64,000 nucleotides of DNA, from NCBI GenBank assembly GCA_027627225.1, contig CM051027.1, positions 41,849,618-41,913,617 of the forward strand, in the 5' to 3' direction. The notes under the pieces were generated by a model that saw only the letters and a list, made by a program, of their open reading frames with translations, ran no database searches and was not told the DNA's origin. The translations under genes and the position numbers were made by a program. Below, piece by piece: positions 48,801 to 52,350 of the stretch (position 1 is the stretch's first letter; every line of letters starts with the position of its first letter). The stretch comes from Congeria kusceri (lineage: Eukaryota > Mollusca > Bivalvia > Myida > Dreissenidae).

Positions 48801-49057
48801 ACAGTGGCGAGAAAAAAAGTAATCATGGACAACAAAACACATTTGTTGATGGATCTCAGGAAACTGAATCGAAGCCAACAGTACGATATCAGAAGTGGAT
48901 GGAATGGGCACAGTTGACTGCCAGCATTGTACAGGAACTACTTGAAAAGTTACACAATGAAAAATGGAAATTAAAAATACTGCACATTGAACATGTTAAG
49001 TCTTATGCTCCTAACATAGACCATGTTGTTTTAGATTTACTTTGTTCACCTCAGTAA
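699..49057 (+). CDS. TYW2: TYW2/TRMT12 homologue, tRNA(Phe) wybutosine-synthesis aminocarboxypropyltransferase (5'-partial, 4 exons)
   Basis: I recognise this from family knowledge. TYW2 uses S-adenosylmethionine to transfer its 3-amino-3-carboxypropyl group to the tricyclic base at position 37 of tRNA-Phe, on the path to wybutosine. Four exons join in frame: 699-849, 27391-27500, 34079-34236 and 48587-49057. They give about 296 residues ending in TAA. Visible motifs, in order, are the N-terminal-half segment RPSVILLYGDNGWVEHI, the CMYSAGN segment, the SAM-binding motif I (VDLYAGIGYFTLP, split across exons 2/3), the acidic CEWNPDA strand end, GDN, the family-typical LGLIPSSEEGW, GGVLHIHHN, and the C-terminal VKSYAPNIDHVVLDL. 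Human TYW2 is about 450 residues, so roughly 150 N-terminal residues lie upstream of the window. All junctions have GT/AG sites, with intron phases 2, 1 and 0. Introns are about 26.5, 6.6 and 14.4 kb and full of repeats. The catalytic core looks intact. Confidence 0.93.
854..2425. repeat. Inverted-repeat arm 1, left copy (contains family-A modules)
   Basis: This is the reverse complement of the 19545-22512 region. Landmarks: 'acattgttgctttatttt' here pairs with 'aaaataaagcaacaatgt' at 22494-22512, and 'tgctattatgttcctgca' near 2390-2407 pairs with 'tgcaggaatataatagtg' near 19562. It carries an AGCTCACCTGAGCA head at about 1090 followed by modules containing 'gagttattgcccc'. The homology starts only 4 bases inside the intron, after the exon donor at 850. 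Confidence 0.8.
2426..2943. other. Intron spacer with one stray family-A module
   Basis: The sequence is AT-rich. At about 2740-2850 there is one degenerate module ('acttcatttttcatctaatcttgatc', 'tgtatgaccataagatctca') of the kind found in the neighbouring arrays. I see no gene. Confidence 0.6.
2944..4479 (+). repeat. Family-A modular element (copy A2)
   Basis: The head is TGATCACCTGAGCAC with the hairpin GAGCACAAAGTGCTTGGTGAGC (in two parts), then CCGTC-type sequence. Modules of about 160 bp follow, carrying 'accaaacttgcacagtttgtgtatgaccat' split by variable text and 'accagagttattgccc'. The 3' subterminal repeat CTCAGGTTAGCG is at 4442-4453, the perfect hairpin GGGCCATCATGGCCC at 4458-4472, and the terminus TCTTGTT at 4473-4479. 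Long frames here are read-through of tandem modules, not genes. Confidence 0.8.
4479..5408. repeat. Inverted-repeat arm 2, left copy
   Basis: This is the reverse complement of 11624-12532 over about 0.9 kb. The outer ends match (aatagggtcacc here, ggtgaccctatt-like there), as do the inner ends (agtatctacgataaata versus tttatcgtagatact). The content is modular ('gaaactac..gctgaatttc', 'gaaatgttcctt..gtgacc', a poly-C tract near 5083). The arms bracket the DIRS element and element C1. Confidence 0.85.
5484..5558 (+). repeat. DIRS inverted terminal repeat, left
   Basis: It shares aagctg, the block acaacgatat, and the long block gcccggatgtacgcagtca (5540-5558) with the reverse complement of 9541-9622. 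Divergence of the middle portion indicates age. Confidence 0.88.
5839..6912 (+). pseudogene. DIRS gag-like ORF, two in-frame stops
   Basis: One frame runs from the Met at 5839 to 6912 but is broken by TAA at about 6052 and TGA at 6586-6588. The N terminus is Lys-rich and basic (MVKGNSKQNPQKGK). The middle is acidic to helical (MAKRFKGKEVTDVAIDALAG, DLFRKGMDEDQYG). The C terminus turns Gly/Arg-rich (FRGCGFRSIGGHGYGY...GGPRG). This layout resembles DIRS Gag proteins, whose C-terminal tails are rich in RG. I see no zinc knuckle. The assignment rests on position and composition. Confidence 0.7.
6930..8875 (+). pseudogene. DIRS reverse transcriptase / RNase H / methyltransferase-like region, broken
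   Basis: Broken frames in order: RGRLKYF-like FEWGRLKYFSSRCEQIT; RT fingers with LSPLFLRPKRNGEFRMILNL (near 7200-7260) and MYFCSVDICKAYYSIPIAD; then an abrupt join to GHVISGFIDDSLLVQ (7447-7500). The palm segment between is deleted. RNase H-like CICTDSSTACWGSVMHKTKMG is at 7945-8010. WGVPSVDLFATRVNKKLKVF and FPPFSLVGHCIQKVR (8342-8540) are characteristic of the DIRS RH/DAM-like part. Stops occur at several points (for example the TAA at about 7273). The frame 8342-8875 overlaps the recombinase frame, as in DIRS1-type elements. Confidence 0.85.
8476..9444 (+). pseudogene. DIRS tyrosine recombinase, C-terminally truncated
   Basis: The SAM-like core-binding domain is recognisable as GFSKQSTKIIMASWRTSTKR, YQVYITR (then TAG), DVVEFLTLEFKKGLSYSSLN and ARAALSSLG. 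The catalytic half contains NAARTQTLHLLNV, with the probable first catalytic Arg. The frame ends at ISFVKPHKAV (9444). The region that should carry the HxxR box and the nucleophilic Tyr is missing before the right terminal repeat. At least one stop and one frame change lie between 8826 and 9007. Not functional. Confidence 0.85.
9541..9622 (-). repeat. DIRS inverted terminal repeat, right
   Basis: It starts tgactgcgtacatccgggc, the exact complement of the inner end of the left repeat, and closes with cagctt, the complement of aagctg at 5484. Confidence 0.88.
9623..9814. other. AT-rich spacer
   Basis: It lies between the DIRS terminus and element C1. I see no feature beyond low complexity. Confidence 0.5.
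9815..11617 (+). repeat. Family-C modular element (copy C1), complete
   Basis: The 5' subterminal repeat AGTCCCCTACCGGTG (9818-9832) is exactly complementary to CACCGGTAGGGGACT (11568-11582). A head hairpin (CACCGG/CCGGTG) follows the left one. The body is several modules, each with GTTTGCC.TCCGTC-type pyrimidine tracts, 'ataactcaaaaagtactga', 'caccagaggtcaaaggtcac' and 'ctaaaaatagaaataaact'. Behind the right repeat comes the hairpin GTATTGC-TT-GCAATAC (11586-11601), and the element ends AAAGCCTTGTTT at 11617. No coding sequence. Confidence 0.88.
11624..12532. repeat. Inverted-repeat arm 2, right copy
   Basis: This is the reverse complement of 4479-5408. It includes a poly-G tract (about 11922-11936) that mirrors the poly-C tract of the left arm. 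It contains 'ggtgacctgctaatattata' and 'catgtccccccagggg', found inverted at about 4850 and 4690. Confidence 0.85.
12533..12785 (+). pseudogene. LINE endonuclease-domain scrap
   Basis: The reading KLFGFVKNRAISG matches KLFAFVKNRAISG at about 55394-55432, where it follows a clear LINE endonuclease segment (LVDCVLCKPE). The frame continues to 12785 without other recognisable motifs. Identity as LINE sequence is inferred from that second copy. Confidence 0.5.
12786..13291. other. Unassigned intron sequence with an inverted family-A end
   Basis: Around 13166-13190 the hairpin GGGCCATGATGGCCC with 'aaagcactcac' is the reverse complement of a family-A 3' end. I see no gene. Confidence 0.45.
13292..13440. 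repeat. Minisatellite, about 60-bp unit, 2-3 copies
   Basis: Successive units share 'ctggcaat(c/t)gacaggtgcaata' split by substitutions, 'cagatg(c/t)ctgtc' and 'ctac(c/t)ttc'. Copies start near 13304, 13362 and 13420, so the period is about 58-60 bp. Confidence 0.65.
13441..13821. other. Unassigned intron sequence
   Basis: A 100-residue open frame (13604-13906) has no recognisable domain and runs into the MITE at 13822. I treat it as chance. Confidence 0.4.
13822..14115. mobile_element. MITE-like repeat with GTTTCAGGTTAC ends
   Basis: The left end TGTTTCAGGTTAC (13822-13834) is complementary to GTAACCTGAAACA (14103-14115). Inside each end are 'tagggtcg' motifs. Related sequence (aggtaacctgaaacaaacata) recurs at 36420-36440. 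The target duplication is not clear. Confidence 0.55.
14369..14784 (+). repeat. Family-A element A5, left part (split by the hAT insertion)
   Basis: The head is TAGCTCACCTGAGCAC, then 'ggtgagcttttaggatcgcc' and 'ccgtcgtgc'. Modules of about 150 bp follow ('cttgtgaacactctagaggccaca', here in two parts; 'cttgctcagaacat'). It is interrupted at 14784 and resumes at 19345. Confidence 0.85.
14779..14784. repeat. hAT target-site duplication, left (GAACAT)
   Basis: Six bases repeated at 19339-19344, directly abutting the CAGGCTG terminal repeats. Six bases is shorter than the usual 8 bp for hAT. Confidence 0.85.
14800..14912. repeat. hAT left subterminal TCCTATATT cluster
   Basis: There are about seven occurrences of (T)CCTATATT(T) within 110 bases. 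A matching cluster lies next to the right terminus. Confidence 0.85.
15571..18218 (+). pseudogene. hAT transposase with BED-like zinc finger and C-terminal coiled coil; one frameshift
   Basis: Start is MPGGKTHWND at 15571. A BED-like finger lies at residues 39-65 (C39, C42, H59, H65). The RNase H-like catalytic core shows MFDETTT (D210), LISLSSDGPNVNK (D279) and the hAT C-x2-H motif in EPCNLHTVHN. The conserved SRWLTLLPAI follows. The C-terminal dimerisation region has HGNADVERSLSDN with the catalytic Glu (codon 17541-17543). The first frame ends at 16798. The protein continues without loss in another frame, and the switch lies near 16780-16790, consistent with a single-base indel or a sequencing error. 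After the hAT domain there is an unusual Lys/Glu-rich coiled coil of about 150 residues (from about 17700), then a KKMRSEE-like basic tail. Except for the indel the gene is open for about 880 codons, so insertion is probably recent. Confidence 0.9.
18219..19235. other. hAT 3' noncoding region with a 21-bp triplicate
   Basis: AT-rich sequence after the TAA. At 18962-19023 a unit of about 21 bp (CATTGTTGTTATGTG core) occurs three times in tandem. No second gene is seen. Confidence 0.6.
19236..19318. repeat. hAT right subterminal CCTATATT cluster
   Basis: Four to five copies of TCCTATATT precede the right terminal repeat. They are in direct orientation, the same as at the left end, not inverted. 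Confidence 0.8.
19345..19542 (+). repeat. Family-A element A5, right part
   Basis: It resumes 'ttgtccaaatgatat', ends one module, then has CTCAAGTGAGG, the hairpin AGGGCC-TTAT-GGCCCT (19521-19536) and the terminus CTTGTT (19537-19542). Confidence 0.85.
19545..22512. repeat. Inverted-repeat arm 1, right copy, interrupted by family-A element A3
   Basis: 19545-19792 and 21054-22512 are reverse complements of parts of 854-2425. The family-A element at 19793-21053 splits it and has no counterpart in the left arm. About 55 bases present in the left arm near the junction (2135-2190) are absent here. Confidence 0.8.
19793..21053 (+). repeat. Family-A modular element (copy A3), 5'-truncated head
   Basis: It starts within the head (tcggtgagctattggtatag) and is closely similar to A2 (2944-4479) and A4 (31165-32617) throughout. 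It has the 3' subterminal repeat CTCAGGTGAGCG, the hairpin GGGCCATCATGGCCC, then TCTTATT. Confidence 0.82.
22513..22930 (+). repeat. Family-A 3' fragment
   Basis: Contains one module (accaaacttgcaca, tgtgaccataagatta) and a terminal region: CTCAGGTGAGCCC, 'tttgggtcataatggcc' (degenerate hairpin) and GTCTTGTTTT. Element C2 starts directly after it. Confidence 0.65.
22931..23620 (+). repeat. Family-C modular element C2, left part (split by E1)
   Basis: It starts ATTAGTCCCTACCGGTG with the head hairpin and the pyrimidine tract. It has the same modules as C1 and is interrupted after 'ctaaaatagaa'. In C1 the corresponding sequence runs on uninterrupted (about 11450-11475). Confidence 0.87.
23935..25556 (-). 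mobile_element. pogo/Tc1-mariner-type element with TA target duplication
   Basis: Ends are inverted: CCGTAAATACTCA followed by a CATAAGTCGAG-type segment on the left, and its complement (ctcgacttatgaatgagtat and on to ttacgg) on the right. Both sides are flanked by TA (23933-23934, 25557-25558). It is inserted inside E1, and the uninterrupted sequence is seen in E2 near 47475. It is 1.62 kb, so it is a deleted copy. Confidence 0.78.
24644..24765 (-). pseudogene. Possible pogo/Tigger transposase C-terminal remnant
   Basis: The minus strand reads KKCLANANDSYVHGDELTNE, then QVAALFNSDIDSSFDGI and TAA at 24644-24646. A KKC...A segment followed by an acidic tail resembles the C-terminal ends of pogo/Tigger transposases, and the TA-flanked inverted repeats agree. 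Frame continuity is lost upstream. This is inference from a short match. Confidence 0.4.
26726..26891 (+). repeat. Family-C modular element C2, right part
   Basis: It resumes at acaacaacttaat and ends with CACAGGTAGGGGACT, the hairpin GTATTGCTTGCAATAC and AAGCCTTGTTT, as in C1. Confidence 0.87.
26892..27390. other. Intron sequence with a family-A 3' end and a family-E scrap
   Basis: 27036-27075 carries CTCAGGTGAGCCC, a degenerate hairpin (gggtcatcatgggcc) and TCTTGTTTT. 27118-27138 (cttagacagctatgccgaaaa) matches the family-E head. The rest is unassigned up to the exon at 27391. Confidence 0.6.
27391..27500 (+). CDS. TYW2: TYW2 exon 2 of those visible
   Basis: The acceptor is tctgttttag (27381-27390) and the donor is gtaaaa at 27501. 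It is 110 nt long: 1 nt plus 36 codons plus 1 nt. It reads YTYDVTKCMYSAGN through ...EIVVDLYA, that is the conserved Cys-Met-Ser-Gly-Asn segment and the first half of SAM motif I. It is too short to appear as a long open frame and was found by homology and splice signals. Confidence 0.92.
27627..29328 (+). repeat. Family-A element A6, about ten tandem modules
   Basis: The head AAGCTCACCTGAGCAC is followed by 'gatcgccttttgtccgtcg'. Modules of roughly 145-160 bp repeat 'gcttgtgaacactctagagg', 'cttgctcagaacatttg', 'atgatatctc' and 'gggtcatgtggggtcaaa'. The 3' end is AAGGCCCTCTTGTT with a decayed hairpin. A5 is the short form of the same subfamily. Confidence 0.85.
29329..30109. other. Unassigned intron sequence
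   Basis: AT-rich. Around 29690-29830 several 'gctcgaa' motifs occur (ttggctcgaagttt, tagctcgaattcg, ctggctcgaagtg) and probably belong to a decayed DNA transposon. No ends found. Confidence 0.4.
30110..30680 (-). repeat. Family-B modular element (head at right)
   Basis: Three modules of about 165 bp ('ggggccataactctg', 'tttagtggtttgtaacca', 'cacatgtgtaccaaaaatta', 'tcttgagttatcatccg'). They are followed by a CCGACGGACCG tract and the head, which on the minus strand reads TTATACCCCCACAAATGAAG then GGGTATGTAGGAG. Two more copies start at about 42890 and 49376 in + orientation. Confidence 0.8.
30681..31164 (+). repeat. Family-K modules and 3' end
   Basis: Two modules ('ccttatatctag', 'ttgggattgcatatgggg', 'tcaaggtcaccgttactaaa'). 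Then comes the terminal segment with the palindrome GGAATTTCC (31007-31015) and TGTTTCTTGTT ending at 31027. The 130 bases after it recur at 38673-38790. Confidence 0.75.
31165..32617 (+). repeat. Family-A modular element A4, complete
   Basis: Both ends are present: TAGCTCACCTGAG (31165-31177) and CTCAGGTGAGC (about 32580-32590), the hairpin GGGCCATCATGGCCC (32596-32610) and TCTTGTT (32611-32617). Between are CCTTCGTCCG sequence and tandem modules, then a non-modular tail shared with A2 and A3 ('gttgaccaaacttacaca', 'tattctgcattt'-type). Confidence 0.87.
32618..32862. other. Intron sequence with a family-G 3' end
   Basis: 32650-32697 reads 'gacgggcgtatctttgtgac' then aatggcac and TCTTGTT. 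The same end occurs at 40155-40197. The remainder is unassigned. Confidence 0.55.
32863..33443. mobile_element. hAT-like MITE with 8-bp target duplication
   Basis: Ends are GGGCTCGAATT (32863-32873) and AATTCGAGCCCAG (33431-33443). ATTCTTTA occurs directly before (32855-32862) and after (33444-33451). The interior is AT-rich and noncoding. Confidence 0.75.
33470..33693. mobile_element. MITE with about 35-bp terminal inverted repeats
   Basis: Left TCGTGGGAAAACCGGGCTTA onward (to about 33506) and right (about 33657-33693) are complementary with a single visible mismatch in the outer 35 bases. The inner arms continue with 'gtcccggatcagcctgt' versus the complement of 'cacaggctaaactgggac'. The centre contains agcctgtctagtccgcacaggct, split here. 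No coding sequence. Confidence 0.85.
33694..34078. other. AT-rich intron sequence
   Basis: No repeat end or gene seen. It leads into the TYW2 acceptor at 34078. Confidence 0.5.
34079..34236 (+). CDS. TYW2: TYW2 exon 3 of those visible
   Basis: The acceptor is ttttgtag (ending 34078) and the donor is gtagga at 34237. It completes the Gly codon of motif I and continues GIGYFTLPYLVHAHAK, then ACEWNPDAILALKTN, and ends at GDNKQ. These are the SAM-binding loop, the acidic residue contacting the ribose, and the following GDN element of the Trm5/TYW2 methyltransferase-like fold. The exon ends on a codon boundary (phase 0). Confidence 0.93.
34315..36243 (+). repeat. Family-A element A7
   Basis: The head TAGCTCATTTGTGCACAAAG is decayed. 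The first part uses 'acttgca..gtttgtgtatgaccat' modules, and from about 35450 it switches to modules of about 160-170 bp with 'tatgcccctggggtcaaa', 'gtcacatggtttatatagac' and 'gaaaccgcaaggccc'. It ends with CTCAGGTGAGCT, CCTAGGGCC and TCTTGTTTA. Two module types in one element suggest recombination. Confidence 0.8.
36250..36410. mobile_element. 161-bp MITE with CAGTCTTCACGTTAA ends
   Basis: The perfect 15-bp inverted ends CAGTCTTCACGTTAA (36250-36264) and TTAACGTGAAGACTG (36396-36410) are followed inward by ACTAGCC/GGCTAGT. Flanks are gggtag and gggtat, suggesting a 5-bp GGGTA duplication. Confidence 0.75.
36411..37079 (+). repeat. Family-L tandem modules
   Basis: Three to four modules of about 165-170 bp share 'gaaccaggtccctaggtc'-type text, 'caaggtcacaattcaaggtc', 'cactttgtcc' and 'ataacttggcagaagtgaca'. 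No termini identified. Confidence 0.75.
37080..38080 (+). repeat. Family-K tandem array, seven modules of about 142 bp
   Basis: 'gattgcatatggggtgggtg' variants start near 37170, 37312, 37452, 37588, 37733, 37874 and 38017. Each unit also carries 'ctgttactaaaaatagaaaa', 'ttgagatattttaat' and 'acatagataccttatat'. Confidence 0.87.
38081..38791. other. Family-K flank and terminal region
   Basis: No genes. 38640-38672 has gggaatttccatgtttcttg then tttatt, the family-K terminus. 38673-38790 duplicates 31028-31155. Confidence 0.6.
38792..40135 (+). repeat. Family-D modular element D1, complete
   Basis: The head ATGCTCCCC (38794-38802) forms a hairpin with TTTCGGAGGAG. The 3' subterminal repeat GGGGAGCAT (40102-40110) is its exact complement, followed by the hairpin ATCAGT-TTT-ACTGAT (40113-40127) and ATCCTTG. 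Modules of about 175-190 bp carry 'atttctcagcaactactgg', 'cttcattaccaagaggaggt' and 'cagagttatgggactttga'. Confidence 0.87.
40136..40293. other. Family-G 3' end and spacer
   Basis: 'tgatgggcgtatctttgtga' then caatggcac and tcatgttg, matching 32660-32697. Otherwise unassigned. Confidence 0.5.
40294..41447 (+). repeat. Family-D modular element D2, complete
   Basis: Head TTATGCTCCC with GTCTGTCCGTCC, five to six modules as in D1, 3' GGGGAGCAT (41414-41422), hairpin ATCAGTTCACTGGT and the terminus CCTTGTT (41441-41447). Confidence 0.85.
41448..42439. other. Unassigned, with a family-H 3' end
   Basis: 41480-41760 has degenerate repeats ('aactactacagatattca' three times). 41805-41833 reads GCCGTCCTGAGACAGC then TCTTGTT, a family-H terminus also seen at 51363-51385. 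41840-42439 has no recognisable content. Confidence 0.45.
42440..42889 (+). repeat. Family-A fragments (3' end, then a new head)
   Basis: 42455-42475: AGGGCCATCTTGGCCCT then CTTGTTT. 42600: CTCACCTGAGCACAAAGTGC with modules ('cttctctgaaaccgcagggc') broken off by the family-B head at about 42890. Confidence 0.7.
42890..43834 (+). repeat. Family-B modular element
   Basis: Head TTATACCCCCACAATCAAAG then TTTGG...GGTATATAGGAGTGAGC. Four to five modules of about 150-165 bp ('aactcaagaaaggcttgaca', 'ttggtacacatgtgta', 'ggttacaaaccactaa', 'gttatgacccc'). A decayed AT-rich tail follows. 3' terminus not found. Confidence 0.78.
43835..46064 (+). repeat. Family-A element A9 containing a family-K array
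   Basis: Head TAGCTCACCTGAGC and 'aggatcgccttttgtctgtc'. 'tgcccctggggtcaaaact' modules run to about 44915, then five family-K modules (about 44920-45600) with the K terminus ggaaatttccacg and TTTTGTTATT, then the first module type again. Two successive 3' ends follow: 45984-45996 (GGCCCTCTTGTT) and 46018-46064 (CTCAGGTGAGCG, GGGCCATCGTGG..., TCTTGTT). It looks like K inserted into A9. Confidence 0.78.
46065..47162. other. Mostly unassigned intron sequence
   Basis: 46130-46270 holds one module (aaatgttccttgggtgacc). 46870-46915 is a family-A-type end (gggtgagcgtcccagggcca then tcttggccctattgttt). A poly-A run is at 46749-46762. No gene seen. Confidence 0.5.
47163..48286 (-). repeat. Family-E element E2, complete without nested insert
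   Basis: Read on the minus strand: head TTTTTCGGCGTAGCTGTC (48280 downward), 3' TGCCGATTGTC, hairpin TGTCT...AGACA (47172-47188) and TTTCTTGTT ending at 47163. It contains 'ggagacttctcgga' repeats near 47290-47345. It corresponds to E1 minus its pogo-like insert. Confidence 0.82.
48287..48586. other. Intron end before the last TYW2 exon
   Basis: Unique-looking AT-rich sequence. No feature besides the acceptor. Confidence 0.5.
48587..49057 (+). CDS. TYW2: TYW2 terminal exon
   Basis: The acceptor is catattatag (ending 48586). 157 codons end in TAA at 49055-49057. The exon begins VCLRGIADRVNLGLIPSSEE and ends VKSYAPNIDHVVLDLLCSPQ, the family-typical C terminus. Between GGVLHIHHN and WMEWAQ lies a Ser/Asn/Gly-rich stretch of about 60 residues, which is variable in the family. 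A modular repeat (head at 49085) begins 28 nt after the stop codon, and I see no convincing AATAAA before it. The 3' UTR is therefore either very short or made of repeat. Confidence 0.93.
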   Translation, partial: VCLRGIADRVNLGLIPSSEEGWWEACAALKPSGGVLHIHHNINTSTVCQTGFNSAGNVSSCGSTISTSFSADSGEKKSNHGQQNTFVDGSQETESKPTVRYQKWMEWAQLTASIVQELLEKLHNEKWKLKILHIEHVKSYAPNIDHVVLDLLCSPQ

Positions 49058-49084
49058 AAAAGAATGTATTGTCTTTCATGCTTT

Positions 49085-49375
49085 TAGCTCACCTGAGCAC
49101 TAAGTGCTCAAGGATGAGCTATTGTGGTCAGTCAACGTCCCACGTTTGCCGTCGGGCGTGAATAATTTCCTTCCAACAACTTCACTGAAACAATTTGGTG
49201 GATTTAAACCAAATTTGCTTGTTCATTGGTTTTTCCTTTGCCAGATACCTTCAGATTAAACGAATATATGGGAAACCAAAAGCTTAAGGCGACAAATTTA
49301 AAAAATATCAGAAACCACTGGCTAAATTTCAAAATAATTTTTTAAAAGGTGACTACCAATTCCTTCAAATTATTA
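49085..49375 (+). repeat. Family-A head, truncated by a family-B element
   Basis: TTAGCTCACCTGAGCACTAA and GTGCTCAAGG, then 'gaaaccactggctaaatttc'. It is interrupted at TTATTATACCCCC (49374). Confidence 0.75.
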
Positions 49376-49974
49376 TACCCCCACAAACAAAGTTGGGGGG
49401 GTATATATGAGTGAGCTTGTCGGTCCGTCGGTCTGTTGGTTTTTGGTTTTCGGATGATAACTCAAGAAAGGCTTTACATGTTGAAATACATTTTGGTACA
49501 CATGTGTAACATCATAAAATACAGGTTAAGTTCGAAATTGGTTACAAACCACTAAATGTTGAAAGAGTTCTGACCCCTTTTCGACAAAAATCCTCAAAAA
49601 CAAGGTTCCCAGATAAAAACTCAAGAGAGGCTTGACATATTCAAATAATATTTGGTACACATGTGTAACATCATAAACTACAGGTCAAGTTCAACTTTGG
49701 TTACAAACCACTAAATTTATACAGAGTTATGGCTCCTTTTCGACTAAAATCCCTAAAAACACAGTTTCTGCACAATAACACATAAAAGGCTTCACATATT
49801 TGATTTATTTTATGTAAATAGGTGTAACATCATATAATACCATTTAAGTTCGACTTTGGTTACAACCCACTAAATTTTGACAGTCTTATGGCCCCTTTTC
49901 CATTTAATTTCCCTAAAAACATGGTTTCTGTATGATATAGAAAAGCTTGACATATTCAAATAATTTTTCGCTCA
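49376..49974 (+). repeat. Family-B modular element
   Basis: Head TATACCCCCACAAACAAAG then TTGGGGGGGTATATATGAG, the GTCGGTCCGTCGGTC tract, and four modules as at 42890. It is cut off by the next family-A head. Confidence 0.8.
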
Positions 49975-50956
49975 CCTGAGCACAACGTGCTCATGATAAG
50001 CTTTTGTGATCACCTTTTGTCCTTCGTGCGCAGTGCGTTATGCGTCAGCATTTTCATTCAAACAACATCTCTTAAACTGCTGGGCAGATTTTCACCAAAC
50101 TTCACAGGAATGATCCTTGGGTGACCCTCTTTTTTTTCAAAATTGTTCAGATCGTTTCGGTCCGCTGCATTTGAAGGTCACCAGAGCTAAAAATAGATTT
50201 AAAAAGTGAAAACTTTAAAAATCTCTGAAACTGCATGGCTGAGAGCTTTCATATTTGTTATTTGGCATCCTCTAGTTGTCCTCTATAAAGATTGTTCAAA
50301 TGATGCCCCTAGGATCAAAACTTGCCACGCCCGGGGGTCACATGGTTTATATAGACTTATATAGCAAAATGACTTTAAAAAGCTTCTCCTGAAACCGCAG
50401 GGCCCAGAGGTTTCATATTTGGTATGTAACATTGCATAGTGGTCCTTTACAAAGGTTGTTCAAATGATGCCCCTGGGGTCAAAACGGGCCTGAAACCACA
50501 AGGCCCAGAGGTTGCATATTTGGTATGTAATATCCTATAGTGGTCCTCTACAACAATTGTTCAAATAATGCCCCTGGGGTCAAAACTGGCCACGCCCCGG
50601 GGGTCACAGGGCTTATAAAAAACAAATAGCAAAATGTCTTTAAAACTCTTCTCTGAAACCGCAAGGCCCATAGGTTTCATATTTGGTATGTAACATCCTA
50701 TAGTGGTCCCCTACAAATAATGTTCAATTTATGCCCCTGGGGTCAAAAGTGGCCACGCCCCAGGGGTCACATGATGTATATAGACTTAAATAGCAAAATG
50801 ACTTTAAAAATCTTCTCCCCAGAAACCGCAAGGCCCAGAGGTTTTTTATTTGGTATGTAACATGGTATAGTGGTCCTCTACAAAGATTGTTCAAATGAGG
50901 CCCCTGGGGTCAAAACTGGCCATGGCCCAGGGGTCACATGGTTTATATAAAACCAG

Positions 50957-51028
50957 GCCCGGCTAGCTCAGTTGGTAGAGCGTTGGACTGTCAATCGAGG
51001 GATCGTGAGTTCGAATCCCAGCCCGGCC
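50957..51028 (+). promoter_or_regulatory. SINE internal RNA polymerase III promoter (A and B boxes)
   Basis: A box at 50964-50975 and B box at 51009-51018, spaced as in tRNA genes. Confidence 0.75.
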
Positions 51029-51264
51029 ACATAACTTGTGTGGGGACTGGTCATGAAATTATTTCTACGTCCATTCTCCCCCTACCTCTGATTCAAGTAG
51101 GGCAGTTGTCAGTTACTGGCATAAGTATGTGCACTTAGTACTGGTAAACCACTTGGTTCGGGTAAGCTTGCTCAGGAAAAGTGTGAGTAGGTTAACTGAC
51201 CCCAGTGATATGACTGAAATAATGTTAAAAATGGCGAAAAATCCAAATGAACAAACAAATAAAT
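50957..51264 (+). mobile_element. tRNA-derived SINE
   Basis: The head is tRNA-like: A box TAGCTCAGTTGG (50964-50975), B box GTTCGAATCC (51009-51018), and an anticodon-position GTC. The acceptor arms GCCCGGC/GCCCGGC carry a C-C mismatch and the anticodon stem has a further mismatch, so it is not a working tRNA gene. The body contains 'ggtaaaccacttggttcggg' and a tail 'actgaaataatgttaaaaat' plus 'ggcg' and A-rich AAACAAA, as in invertebrate tRNA-derived SINEs. Confidence 0.85.
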
Positions 51265-51310
51265 GTTTGTCTTTAAAAATCTTCTCCTCTGGAACCGCAA
51301 GGGCCCTCTT

Positions 51311-52350
51311 GTATAGAAAAAAATGCCAGTTACTCTGACAAGCACAAGAAAAGTCGAGCGCGCTGTCCTCCAACAGCTATTGTTATCACAAGCGCTATGT
51401 TTGGTAAATACCAATTTAAATTAAAATAAGTTAAATTAGTAAAATACATTCAAAACTCTTTAGAAGTATAATGCTTTTCTATCATTCTTATGCATACGTC
51501 AAAACAATATAGCAATCATCAATCGAGTGGTTGCGATCGCTCCTCTATATGCACTTAAAGGTGAACGGTCAAGATTTTAACAAATGTTATTTATTCTTTA
51601 GTAAGATAGTTTTAGCCATAAAAAAATCAACTTCTCGTATCAGTTTTCATAAATAACACTTTTATAAGCCGCTATAGCACAAAAGACAACTGGATTTTGT
51701 GCACATTTCTATCGATACGCCATTTTGTTTCGAACCAGATGTGACGTATCTTATCCCCAACGCTTTGTTTTATATATAGATTATAAAAATAACTTCAAAA
51801 CTCGCGTTATTTCACTAACTTACAATAACATAAGTCACAATTTATATTAAGTAGGATATGTCAGATAAATTTAGGTTAAAAAAACTTATTTTAATGTAAA
51901 TATTTGGCAATATTTGATAAAAATAGACTACACATATTCTTTGTCTTAGACATCTGCTGTAGGGTTCATTTACTTAGTGCCAGTTTGTGCTATCAACTTA
52001 TCAGACAAAGGATTAAAATATTTTATCTTTGAGATCAATGAAAATGGATCCTTAGTAGTCTGGGCTTCCTTCTGTCACTATGACCGAGATCACATTTTGT
52101 ATGGCCGTGACAAACAACGATGACAATATCCTGTGTATTCCTACACAATAACGTGCCGAAAGTAATATGAAGGTTTGCCAAGTTTTGGGCATGGCAAATC
52201 CTGATTGCTGATTGGTTTACGAATCATTTAATTATACTGGACTTAGACATAATGTAATTTGTTGCATTATTTCAGCCTTATGCATTTGCAATTTAAATTC
52301 AGCTATCTTTATAATTACACAATAAGAAATTAGCAAAAAGTGCAGCGTTT
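51311..52350. other. Mostly unassigned; family-H 3' end at the left
   Basis: 51363-51385 has GCTGTCCTCCAACAGC then TATTGTT (a hairpin and terminus). 51390-52350 is AT-rich without recognisable content. Confidence 0.5.

Larger units (their letters stand above)
49975..51310 (+). repeat. Family-A element A11, interrupted by a SINE
   Basis: Head CGCTCACCTGAGCACAACG, 'tgcccctggggtcaaaac' modules of about 160-170 bp, and the SINE at 50957-51264. It resumes 'ctttaaaaatcttctcctct' and 'accgcaagggccctcttgta' (degenerate end). Confidence 0.78.

Noticed and set aside
50957..51028. Functional tRNA-Asp gene
   Set aside because: C-C mismatch in the acceptor stem, a mismatch in the anticodon stem, and attachment to a SINE body.
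50938..51138. Protein reading GPASSVGRALDCQSRDREFE
   Set aside because: This is the well-known spurious translation of a tRNA-like sequence. The region is a SINE head.
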